From: Codonopsis lanceolata
Lineage: Eukaryota > Streptophyta > Magnoliopsida > Asterales > Campanulaceae
Length of the DNA: 64,000 nucleotides
Reading direction: 5' to 3'
Assembly: GCA_013146195.2 (NCBI GenBank)
Contig: CM028377.1
Coordinates: 172,654,355 to 172,718,354 of the forward strand
The notes beneath the pieces are model-generated. The model was given only the letters and a program-made list of their open reading frames with translations, was not told the origin of the DNA and searched no databases. A program made the translations under genes and the position numbers. Of this stretch, positions 34,301-44,635 are shown one piece after another. Positions within the stretch are counted from its first letter, which is position 1. Each line of letters begins with the position of its first letter.

Positions 34301-34612
34301 TGTTAGTAACTAACTCATCTAAAAGCTTAAGCTGTTAGATAGGGGTTCAACAATGTATATCAAGCTTAACACTCCCCCTCACGTGTGACCCGTCCACACG
34401 TGGAGAGATACACAAACATGCCTCACCAAGGGCATCACAAACCAAAGAGAGTGACAACATGCACTCACAATATTTCGGATAACAAATGCAAGCAGGATGA
34501 TTCGAACCCACGACCTTGCCAAACCAAAGCTCTGATACTATGTTAAGTAACCAACTCATCTAAAAGCTTAAGCTGTTAGATAGGGGTTCAACAATGTATA
34601 TCAAGCTTAACA
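34301..34612 (-). mobile_element. Complete TRIM retrotransposon (312 bp)
   Basis: Two terminal repeats, 34301-34371 (71 bp) and 34541-34612 (72 bp), start TGTTA and end CTTAACA and are nearly identical. They bracket 169 bp with no coding capacity. On the minus strand the 5' repeat is followed by tagtatcagagc, a tRNA-iMet primer-binding site, and the 3' repeat is preceded by the purine run gagggggag. A 5 bp target-site duplication, GTTTT, lies at 34296-34300 and 34613-34617. This is the full architecture of a terminal-repeat retrotransposon in miniature, which moves using proteins of other elements. Confidence 0.95.
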
Positions 34613-34617
34613 GTTTT

Positions 34618-35264
34618 TAAGGTGGCAACAATGCCCTTCAACGTCCAAAACACTTTTACTAATTAACAAATAACTAGTGACCTTCCTTGCTACTCAGCAA
34701 TTTCTGTTGGAGATCAACCAATGTAGTCTGCGCTCTCTGCGTCCTCTCATATGATTCTGATGAACATATTTTAGCCTCTAAAATTGCATATACCAGTAAT
34801 AGCAAGGTTTTGGTGGGGATGGATTGATGCTTGCTAGAAGACACGAGTTTCTGCTTTCAACAGACTTCTTCTAGACCTTTGAAATTAACAAATATTACTC
34901 CTGTTCCCGATCTGTACAAATTTTTTACTGTCTTTGTCTTGCTTGTGTGAAGACAATTAATTATATAACTATCTGTTAGAGACCAATTAGACCAAATTCA
35001 TGTATATTAATATATTTTGGTTATAATACATTTTATGATTGCAACTCTTAAAACTAAGATTAGCATCATAGGACTACCAATTGAAGTAAAAGGTTGCAAG
35101 CGTTTTTGGTTAATGAGCATTGGATTTTGTGTGGTGGGATTATTTTTGTTGTGGTGGCTCCCTCTATTGTATGTGGACCTCAATAGTCTTTTTCCCAATG
35201 ACCCTTGAGTGTAAAATACCAAAAGCATTGCTTCGATAATGCTTAGTCACAGTCCAAGTATTGT
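34618..35264. other. Unassigned non-coding stretch
   Basis: No gene is supported. It ends with a local palindrome partner: about 35213-35250 is the inverse of 35298-35333 (gcattgcttcgataatgctt against aagcatcgtcgaagcaatg). Confidence 0.4.
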
Positions 35265-36053
35265 GACCTGAAAACCTAAAATACTTTGACCGTGACTAAG
35301 CATCGTCGAAGCAATGTTTTTGGTATTGTAGAAAGGACCCAAAGTTTTGGTCTAGAAATTTAACTTTTCTACACGGTCAGGCAATATAAGCATGCATGAA
35401 AGCAATTACACATGGGCTTAGTGCAGGCTTTAGGTTCTTAATTAAATCTCATTCTTGCCCAGTCGCCCGTTCTAATAGTTGAGAAAAATTTCTTCTTCTT
35501 TTCCATTCTTTCTTTATTCCTTTTTTTATTTTATTTTTGATTGAGAATCTACGATGCATATATTTAAGTGTATTTAGATACTTACACCAAGAACTCATAG
35601 CTTTTTAACTGATATTGACTTTTGCCTCACTTCATTATTAACGTGTTGACAAAGATGACCCAAAGATACCCATGCTACTGCTATTCGAGAACTGCACTAA
35701 CATGTTTAATGACATCCATCCGATCATTTGCTTATGCCTTGGTCCTTGTACATGGAGAAAAATCAGCCTCAATGAAAGCTTGATTGGGATATTAGCCTCG
35801 TAATTTTTTATTGTAATTGTTGTTAAGATGTAATGTCTAGTTCCTTATTTAGTGGTATAAGTATTATGTTTTTACTAAAATGTACACTCATTTTTAGGAA
35901 ACTTGGTACTTGCAAATTAAATCTCATACACAGTATCTTCGCCTTTGTTTTAGTGAATATAGAATTGCCATGGCGCTCAAGAGTGTGGGACCATTCTCTG
36001 TCATCCTTTTACCCTAAAAAGATGACTTGTAGTAAAACATAATAAAAATGTTA

Positions 36054-36231
36054 CTCGCTCTGTACCGAGCAAAGAGTTCATTATTCTATTTTGGGACGTT
36101 TCACTTAAATAGTCCACTTTTAAAAATGAAGGCATAAAAGTGTCATTTTATTCCTAATGGACTACTATATAAGTGTCATTTTCTTAAAAAGAGACTTTCA
36201 AACGAGGACTCTTTACCCGGAATGGAGGGAG
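36054..36231. mobile_element. Stowaway-like MITE (178 bp)
   Basis: The ends ctcgctctgtaccgagcaaagag and gactctttacccggaatggagggag form terminal inverted repeats of about 25 bp, flanked by TA on both sides (36052-36053 and 36232-36233). The length, TA target and ctccctccgt-like ends fit Tc1/mariner MITEs. It has no coding capacity. Confidence 0.85.
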
Positions 36232-36872
36232 TACAAAATAAGAAAATAGACATCACAAATTAAGTAATTGACAGGCCTAATATCCCAACCAAGTGTAATC
36301 GATAATGCCCATTTCCTTATTCAAGGGTGATCAACCCTAAAGGGCAAAAGGATGAACACATAGAATGGTCCCCTCACTCTTGAGCATCATGGTGATCCTA
36401 TATATATTCACTAAGGCAGAGATGTAAATAACAAATAAATTTATTTTTAAATATCACGATGACTTTCCTTAACATGAACGTACTTTTGTAGTAGAACAAA
36501 TAGTTATAGAAATAATTAAGGAAATGGACATTACAAAAAAAGGCACCATTTACGAGCCTAAGTTACAACCGGGCTTATGTTAGACCAATCATTCTCATGG
36601 ACAAGGCATAACCAAGGATTGATGCCATGAAACTCATGAGGGTGCTCGAGTAGCACGGGTATCTCCTGCTCATTTTTTTTCTACATGTTAATAATGAAAG
36701 TTTTGTTAAGGTTAACGCTAATGTAAATGTTAATTATACTAGGAAGCTTTTTTTAAGTATCTAAATACACATTTAAATAAATGTACCATATTTTCGCAAA
36801 AAATAAAATAAAATAAAGAAAGAATGATGAAAGTCATGTGAAAAATAGAAAGGCTGAGAATATGAAACAACC

Positions 36873-36993
36873 AACAACGAAGTGCAGCTTAGTTATAGTG
36901 GTAAGACGCTTCACCTACACCAAATAGGTTGTGTGTTCGAGTCACCCTGGGGGTAGTTGGGGAACCACTATTGGTCCCCTTTTGAAAAAACAA
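36873..36993 (+). mobile_element. tRNA-derived SINE with a perfect 16 bp target-site duplication
   Basis: The 121 bp body contains an A box-like agttatagtggtaag and a B box-like gttcgagtc with tRNA-like spacing, then a 3' tail ending ttttgaaaaaacaa. The 16 bp sequence agaatatgaaacaacc is present at 36857-36872 and again at 36994-37009. An internal pol III promoter, short body and long duplication are the marks of a SINE moved by LINE machinery. It is inserted in the right arm of the foldback element. It is not a functional tRNA gene, since no acceptor-stem pairing is visible. Confidence 0.88.
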
Positions 36994-37463
36994 AGAATAT
37001 GAAACAACCGCCTAAGGCCAGCACTCAACCCCAAATGTAATTGCTTTCATGTGAAGCCGATACTACATGATCATATAGAACAATAAATTTATTAGACCAC
37101 GACTTGATCTCGGGTCCTTTCTGCAATGTCAAAAGCATTGCTCCGGCGATGCTTGATCCTTCCGGCCACAATTCAAATGGTCAAAATTTCCAACCTAAAG
37201 TCTATTTTCTTTAAAGAAAAATAAAGACAATAAACTAAACGAAATTTGAAGTATAGTACGATTGGAGTTATCTCGTCAACTAACTCGGTCAATTTATAGC
37301 TATGTTGCTAACACTCAACTTCGCAACAAAATATCTTATTTGCACAAGTCAACCTTCGGGGAGGAAAATCAAGTTAAATTATAAACAAGGGGAAAGAAAA
37401 GTTTTAAATTTGAAGGAACCAAATATTAGATTCAGCAATGATTAAATGGAATTAACAACTTAC

Positions 37464-39250
37464 AGCACTCGAGTCTTGGCCAATGACCAAAACCATCATA
37501 TCAGGCTCAAACTTACTAACAGCAGGGACAACCAACTCAGCCATGGCACGCTTGTAGCCCTTGTCCCCAGTTCCATTCGGTAAAGGTATGTTCAGATTAT
37601 ACCCAAAGCCTTGCCCTGAACCAAGTTCATCGACAGTTCCACACTGTGGATGAGATGGGCCCCATGAACCATGATTCATATGAAGGGAAATGGTTAGAAC
37701 TTTATCATAGAGATAAAACCCCTCAGCAGTTCCATTTCCGTAGTGAACATCAATGTCAATAACTGCAACCTTCATGCAACCAGAATCCAAAGCCAATTGA
37801 ACAGCAAGACCCACATTATTGAGAAAGCAGTACCCATCAGCTTGGGTAGGCTGAGCATGATGACCTGGTGGCCTAACCAATGCGTAAGAAATTTTCCCCT
37901 GCCCATTAAGTATATGTTTCATAGCAGATAGCGTAGTACCGGCAGCTAGGAGCGCAGCATCCCATGATCCCGGATTTAAGAAAGTCCCACTACATAGTGT
38001 CTTCCCACCATGTCTATTTGCTTCCTCCAATAAATTTATATATTCTGCAAAATCACCATACGGAGAACAAATATCAGCCACTTCTTCCAGGTAAATCTTA
38101 CACTCCCTCCATCCCAAGAAAAGTAGTCTCTTTTCCTTACTGAAAAGTTAACCTAACACAATATGAAATGATTATTTATCATGCATTTATAAAGCCATAA
38201 GTAATGAAACTTCAAACGCTGATACAATATTAAGAATACTATCATAAACAATTTTACTTTCGTAGGGATTTGCAAAAATTTTATAAATCTTTGGTCATAG
38301 TTTTACCAAGTTGACCAAGAAAAATTGTAGTGAAACTATTTTTTGGGATGGAGGGAGTATCAATGCTCAGAAAGTAATAGATATCTTCTTGAATTTCCCT
38401 TTTTTTTCTTTTTTTCAAGGATATTCTGCGATACAAATTGAAATTCTCACCGAGAATCTTTATGATTCCTTCCATTCCAGACAAAAAGTCTACTATAAAT
38501 TTTTATGCATACAATCTTTATGAATTTTAAACTTTACTCTCCACACGTGATATAAACATGTTGACTATCAAACATTTCTGTAACTATAGCCAACTCTTGT
38601 GATAGTTATATATCTTTTAATATAGGACTTTACAAAGGGGACTCTTTGGGTGGAAAGGAGGAGGTACCCCGCAATCTTCGAAACTGAGGCATTCTGGATA
38701 CCAAATCAATTTTCATAAGGAATTATTCCATCCTACCCAAAAACCAATATAATCACGCTAATTGTATCCAACTAACTACTAGTAAATAAAGACCAAATGT
38801 ATCAGTTTGAATCACCATTCCAAGATGATCTTCACGTGGGTATTCAACTATTCATTACTAAGTGAGACCTTTTATCAAACGATTAGCGAACACCGCCAAT
38901 TCTTTATCTGGGTAACACTCAAAGAAGTCAGCGATCAATATAGGGTACGAGTAGAGTAGAGATAAACCTTGAGTGTGGAAAGATAGCAATTCAGCGGCGA
39001 GAGCAGGCCTGCCTAAGTGCCATGAAATGAAAGGGGCAATGGGACCCCTTTTCAGGATAGAGAGCATGTTCCTGATTCTGTCCGAATTCTCTGGGTGATT
39101 TTCCAGAACGTCTAGGAAACCTGGGTCCATACCGGTATCGAACACCCCTTTGCCGGTGTCATGGTTGAGCATACCATCGTGCCAGAAGACGTGAATTCTG
39201 TCCGGTGACGGAGAAGATGGATGAGAAAGGGGAGTCTGACTACCAGACAT
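37464..39250 (-). CDS. Histone deacetylase, HDA8-like, 3' exons not found
   Basis: Two exons splice in frame. Exon 1 (39250-38968, 283 nt) starts at MSGSQTPLSHPSSP and contains 'VFWHDGMLNHDTGKGVFDTG'. Exon 2 (38044-37464, 581 nt) follows a tgcag acceptor and ends at a perfect gtaagt donor. Together they make exactly 288 codons, phase 0 at the last donor. Motifs: RPPGHHAQP (catalytic His pair), DIDVHYGNGT (zinc-binding Asp and His), SLHMNHG and GQDSSA at the end. The family is the arginase/deacetylase fold, closest to plant HDA8, which removes acetyl groups from lysines. Family members are about 370-380 residues, so roughly 90 are missing, including the third zinc-binding Asp just after this exon. 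No such exon is visible between 37463 and the gap at 32773. Intron 1 (923 bp) holds two MITEs. It may be a gene broken by assembly, one with a long last intron, or a truncated gene. Confidence 0.9.
38101..38357. mobile_element. Stowaway-like MITE in intron 1 of the deacetylase gene
   Basis: The ends cactccctccatcccaagaa and ttttttgggatggagggag are inverted repeats, flanked by TA at 38099-38100 and 38358-38359. The interior is AT-rich and non-coding. Confidence 0.82.
38463..38668. mobile_element. Degenerate MITE in intron 1 of the deacetylase gene
   Basis: The ends ccttccattccagacaaaaagtc and gactctttgggtggaaaggagg are imperfect inverted repeats of the same general type as the MITE at 38101-38357. 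The target duplication is not clear. Confidence 0.55.
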
Positions 39251-39350
39251 GGAAAAGGGAATCGGAATCTAGTGCACCGGACTTTAGTTTCCGTTCACAG
39301 ATTCCTCAAGCCCCCATATATATATATCTATATATATAAATATATATAAA
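39251..39350 (-). promoter_or_regulatory. 5' leader and TATA-rich upstream region of the deacetylase gene
   Basis: About 50 bp upstream of the ATG on the minus strand lies an AT tract (39316-39348) with TATATATA. It could serve as core promoter. No transcription start evidence exists in the sequence. Confidence 0.3.
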
Positions 39351-40540
39351 TTCCGCCAAAATTTGTTTTTTTTTAATAGAAATTAATTTTTATGTAATAA
39401 AAGTGTATACATGTACTCAAAACATAAATCCGATTATACATTAATTGATTAAATGTATACAAATCAATTTAATACTACCTTCAAATATGAAAATCAAATT
39501 CTCCCTTCAAATATGAAACCAAATACTACCTTGAAATATGAACAAACTTCTAATGATTTGAAAATACAGTTAACAAAATATTTCAATACCATCAATATTT
39601 AAATTTTATTGTCCATTTTACATGTTAACAAAATTGAGATCGAATTTTTTTATAATATTCTATATGTTAAAAATTTATGGTCTTATAGTAAATAAAAGAT
39701 GATGAACTTAAACAATCGGCTTCAACCAACATATATTATAAAAATCTTAAAATTTTACTTTTATGTAAAAGTAAGATAGTCCCTATATACAAAAGTGTAT
39801 TTATTCAAATATTATAAACAAAAAAATAAAATAATAAACCATTATTTAAATTCAACCAAGCATGTGGGTCAAACAAAAAAACCTTAAACATCAACCAACT
39901 TACCAAGCTTCAGCAAATCCGTACTAGATTTTCTGTACATATATTACTATTTGTTCGTTTTTTAATGTTCAATCCCTCAAATCTAATTATTTTTGTGTTT
40001 AAAAATCTACTTATATTTTATTGTTTTTTTTTACCAACTAACCACTAAAAAACATGGATATCACATTGTAGGAGAAATTTTTTGAATGTAAGTAATGTAG
40101 GAAACAAAGTCTTTATCCCAAAAATATCATTGTCTCCATCAGTAAAAACGAGAAAATCATATCTAGATGACGGGAAAAGTATAGAACAAAAAAAGCTTAA
40201 TCTAAAAAATATAATTCATATCGAAATACTACTTAACACACATAAATTTTCATCACAATTGTAGAGGCGACTTATTGATATATTTGAAACTAAATTACAC
40301 ATCTGATGAAATTGACAAAAGGTAAAAACAATGCATTAAAAAATCTATAAAAAAAACATAAATAGACAGATATTTTTCTATATCCATCGGACCCGAATTT
40401 AATATAACAAAATATTCAACACCATCAAAATCTTAATTTTATTGTCCATTTTACATTTTAATAAATCAAGATCAAATTTTTTTATAATATTTTATACGTT
40501 AAAAATTTGTTGTCATATAAAAGATAAAAAAGTTAATGAA
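39351..40540. repeat. AT-rich non-coding sequence with an about 840 bp direct duplication
   Basis: A segment at about 39555-39885 (with attttattgtccattttaca, aatttttttataatatt and gaacttaaacaatcggcttc) recurs from about 40405. The second copy is split by the LTR at 40546 and continues at 44271. No gene is visible. The 60-codon ORF at 40082-40264 shows no motif. Confidence 0.75.
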
Positions 40541-40545
40541 CTTAA

Positions 40546-43500
40546 TGTTGGTCCTGATAATGTGCTCAAATAGGCTAGAGGGGGTGTGAATAGCTTATAA
40601 TGTCATTTTAAAAATCATCTCAAGATATATTATGTAGAGCGGATTTTAATGCATTTGCAATCTGTGGTAGAGACATGTTTGCTGGTCAAAACAGCAGAGT
40701 TGTTCTGAACCGAGTAATGAGCTCCGCTAAAAGATTATTGATAAACAATAAGTAGAAAATAAATGTAGCAGCGGAAAAGATTGATGCTTAACAGATTCAT
40801 TAGAAGTTTTAAATAGTTGTACACAAATATATGTTTAAAACAACATCGTACTTAATTCTTCTCCAAATGTATATTTAAGGAGTAATGAGAAGATAGCTTT
40901 TAAAAGATTAAAACAGTTTATAAAAGCTCATAGAAGAATAAAGGTTGAGTTTGATAAATAACATAAGTAAAAGAACATCTGAAGTTTGTTCAAAGACAAA
41001 CTTACATATACATCAACCTAGACTCTCTATATACAAAGTCTATCCTCGTGGTTCAAAACTTTACCCCTACTCAAGAATTTCATAAACAAAATTCTCAGAT
41101 GAGGAGAGCAGTACGAAATGAGAACGAGGGATAGATATGATAAGACAAGTTTTAGGTCATTCAGACAAAAGATGTCTGAACGACTGAGTATAAAGCACTC
41201 AACTCTCTATGATGATCGATGATTGCACAATCAACAACACTTGCAATGGAATACAAGTCTGAATATATGAATGCAATGCAGACAAACAACTTTTCATTTT
41301 CTTTGGGCATCTTTCAAGATCTATCTTCAAACTGATCTGAAGTGCTTGGCCTCTAGCTTAAGAATGAAGTCTTTGAAGCTTGATAGAGACTGAGATCTTC
41401 GAAGGAGGTTGAGAACTCAAAGCAAGAAGTAAGTTCTTGATCAAGACACCAATCTCTGTCTTGTAGATTTTCCGATCTCTCTTCTCCTTTTCTCTTTTCT
41501 TCCTAACAATACACAGAATGTGTTTTGCTAGGGTCTGGGTTCTTTCACCGTGATCTCTTGTGAAGATCTAGGAAGATCATTGTTGAAGATGACGTCCTTT
41601 GAAAATCTCAAAGCATTGTCGATCACCTCAACTCGCTTGTCGTAGCTTCACTTCAGTTTGAGAAAGGATGAAGAGGGTTTCTTTTATAGACATGGGTCTT
41701 TAGATAGTTGAGATATGTTGAGAGATTTTCTATCCGTTGGAACAGTGTCGATATAGAGATCCGTTGGATGAAATCTTTCTCTGTAGATCTTGAATAGTTG
41801 CCTATCCGACTGAGTTGATGTGTCTCTGAAGAATAGGTCTGATGAAATACACTGACAAATTGTTTGTCCAATAAAGTAGTTTCTTTTTGACTTTTCAGAC
41901 CAAATGTAGAAATAGGATATCTATTAGATAAGGTAGGATACTATCCAATAGATTTTGCAGATCTTGAGTTGCCAGGCTTATAAAATCGTAATGACCTTTG
42001 GAGCTTGAGCATGATGTTGAGAAGGTACAGCTGCAGCCTCTTCTTTTTGTCGCACGTGCAAGACAAGGTCTGCTGGTACAACAAATCTTCTGGTAATGCA
42101 AGTCTGCTGGTAATGTATCTTGAATAGCACTGGACCAAGTCTGTTGGTGTTAGTATACAAGAATCGCTAGTCTACTCATCGTCGTGATCTTTTCACAAGA
42201 TCTAGGAAGATCATTGTTGAAGACGACATCCCTTGCAAATCTCACAACCTTGTCGATCACCTCAGCTTGATTGTGATAGCTTCGCTCCAGTTTGAGAAAG
42301 GATAAAGAGGGTTTCTTTTATGGACAGGGGTCTTTAGATAGTTGAGATATGTCAAGAGATTTTCTATCCATTAAAGCAGTGTCGATGTAGAGATCCGTTG
42401 GATGAAATCTTTCTATCTTGAAGAGTTGCCTATCAGACTGAGTTGATGTGTCTCTGAAGAATAAGTCTGATGAATAGTACACTGACAAATGTTCTGTCCA
42501 ATAAAGTAATTTCTTTTTGACTTTTCAGACCAAGTGTAGAGAGAGGATATCTATTAGATAATGTAGGATTCTATCCAATAGATTTTGTTGATCTTGAGTT
42601 ACCACGCTTCTAAAGTCGTAATGACCTTTGGAGCTTGAGCATGATGTTGATAAGGTATAGCTACAGCCTCTTCTATTTGTCGCACGTGCATGACAAGGTC
42701 TATTGGTACATCAATTATGCTGGTAATGCAATTATGCTGGTAATGTATCTTGAAAAGCACTGGATCAAGTCTGCAGGTGTTGGTGTACAAGAATCACTAG
42801 TCTGTTGATCATCATGATCTCTTGTGAAGATCTAGGAAGATCATTGTTGAAGACGACGTCCTTTGCAGATCTCACAGCCTTGTCGATCACCTCAGCTCGC
42901 TTGTCGTAGCTTTGCTTCAGTTTGAGAAAAGTTGAAAAAGGGTTTCTTTTATAGGCAGGGGTCTTTAGATAGTTGAGATATGTTGAGAGATTTTCTATCC
43001 GTTGGAGTAGTGTCGATGTAGAGATCTGTTGGATGAAATCTTTCTCTGCAGATCTTGAACAGTTGTCTATCAGATTGAGTTGATATGTCTTTGAAAAATA
43101 GGTCTGATGAATAGTACACTGACAAATGGTATGTCCAATAAAGTAGTTTCCTTTTGACTTTTCAGACCAAATGTAGAGAAAGGATATCTATTAGATAATG
43201 TAGGATACTATCCAATAGATTTTGCAGATCTTGAGTTGCCAGGCCTCTAAAGTCGTAATCACCTTTGGAGCTTGAGCATGATGTTAATAAGGTACAACTA
43301 CAGCCTCTTCTCTTTGTCACACGTGCATGGCAAGGTCTGTTAGTACAACAAGTCTGCTGGTAATGCAAGTGGTAATGTATCTTGAATAGCACTGGACCAA
43401 GTCTACTAGTGTGTTGTACAAGAATCGCTAGTATGCTGATCATTGTGATCTCTTGTGAAGATCTATGAAGATCATTGTTGAAGACGACATCCTTTGCAGA

Positions 43501-44270
43501 TCTCACAGCCTTGTCGATTACCTCAGCTCACTTGTCGTAGCTTCGCTTCAGTTTGAGAAAAGATGAAGTGGTTTCTTTAATAGACAGGGGTCTTTAGATA
43601 GTTGAGATATGTTGAGAGATTTTCTATCCATTGGAGCAGTGTCGATGTAGAGATCTGTGGGATGAAATCTTTCTCTGTAGATCTTGAACAGTTGTCAATC
43701 AGACTGAGTTGATGTGTCTCTGAAGAATAAGTCTAATGAATAGTACATTGACAAATGGTTTGTCCAATAAAGGAGTTTCTTTTTGACTTTTCATACCAAA
43801 TGTAGAGAGAGGATATCTATTAGATAATATAGGTTACTATCCAATATATTTTGCAGATCTTGAGTTGCCAGGATTCTAAAGTCATAATGACCTTTGGAGC
43901 TTGAGCATGATGTTGATAAGGTACAACTGTAGCCTCTTCTCTTTGTCGTACGTGCATGACAAGGTCTGCTGGTACAACAAGTCTGCTGGTAATGCAATTC
44001 TACTGGTAATGTATCTTGAAAGGCACTAGACCAAGTCTCCTGGTGTTGGTGTACAAGAATCGCTAGTTTGCTGATCATCATATAAGAGTAGGACTTAAGA
44101 CACAGACTTACTTAGTCTAAGACTTATGTGATGTTAAACAAGTTGCCACACTAACCGGTACGCAACCCTTTTAGTCACTTGTTGTAACACGCATTAATGG
44201 GAACAAACAAATCACAATGTTTGGAATATGCAAAGGAATAAGTATTGATTCAATAGGCATATTCCTAAGA
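40546..44270 (-). mobile_element. Solo LTR of the SIRE-type Copia family (3,725 bp)
   Basis: On the plus strand it begins TGTTGGTCC (minus-strand end ...GGACCAACA, as in 922-2127) and contains the shared start block near 44150 (actaaccggtacgcaaccct). It is flanked by the 5 bp duplication CTTAA at 40541-40545 and 44271-44275. The uninterrupted paralogue at about 39710-39735 reads gaacttaaacaatcggcttc, which is the predicted empty site. The minus-strand start reads TCTTAG rather than TG, so one terminal base has probably mutated. It is three times the length of the LTR at 922-2127, mainly because of an internal tandem array. Confidence 0.92.
41565..44085. repeat. Four tandem copies of an about 631 bp unit inside the solo LTR
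   Basis: The marker gatctaggaagatcattgtt occurs at 41565, 42199, 42829 and 43460, spacings of 634, 630 and 631 bp. Each unit holds tctttagatagttgagatat, ccaataaagtagtttctttt and several agtctgctggt motifs. The similar short minus-strand ORFs in each unit are by-products of the repeat. Confidence 0.93.
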
Positions 44271-44275
44271 CTTAA

Positions 44276-44635
44276 ACAACCGGCTTCAGTCAACATATAT
44301 TCCAAAAATCGTATAGTTTTACTACATGTAAAAGAGATATAGTCCCTACAAAAGTGTTTTTATTGGAATATTAGAAACATGAAAAAAGTAACAAACTATT
44401 ATTTATAGTTTCAACCACAACATGTAAGTCAAACTAAAGTTAAGGTCAATCATTGGTAGTATCATATATAATTGCAATTAACAAATGTTAAGGATAATCA
44501 TTGTCGCATGGGTCACATTCTGAAGTATGATTCATAGCAGATCATGATGTTTAAGTTAACAAATTGTTCTGGTTTAAAGATATTTATTGATATGAGATAA
44601 AGAAGAAAAGTCAACAAAATAACACAACATATGTT
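44276..44635. other. Continuation of the duplicated AT-rich sequence
   Basis: The first 150 bp continue the second copy of the AT-rich repeat (caaccggcttcagtcaacat, catgtaagtcaaac). The rest is non-coding and leads into a Tat/Ogre gag. Confidence 0.6.

Larger units (their letters stand above)
35265..37200. mobile_element. Foldback-type element with long imperfect terminal inverted repeats
   Basis: Sequence at about 35265-35605 reappears inverted at about 36740-37200. Paired landmarks are gcaatgtttttggtattgtagaaaggaccc against gggtcctttctgcaatgtc..., tgaaagcaattacacatggg against its inverse near 37035, and gtgtatttagatactta against its inverse near 36755. The arms are roughly 340 bp once the SINE inside the right arm is removed. 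No transposase is encoded. It is probably a non-autonomous DNA transposon (MULE-like or foldback); no target-site duplication was established. A MITE sits in the loop. Confidence 0.65.

Noticed and set aside
36873..36993. Functional tRNA gene
   Set aside because: A and B boxes are present but no acceptor-stem pairing is visible, and 16 bp duplications show it is a SINE.
42599..42790. Family of similar short minus-strand proteins between 41.6 and 44.1 kb
   Set aside because: They recur because the 631 bp unit is repeated; stops and frameshifts differ and no motif exists.
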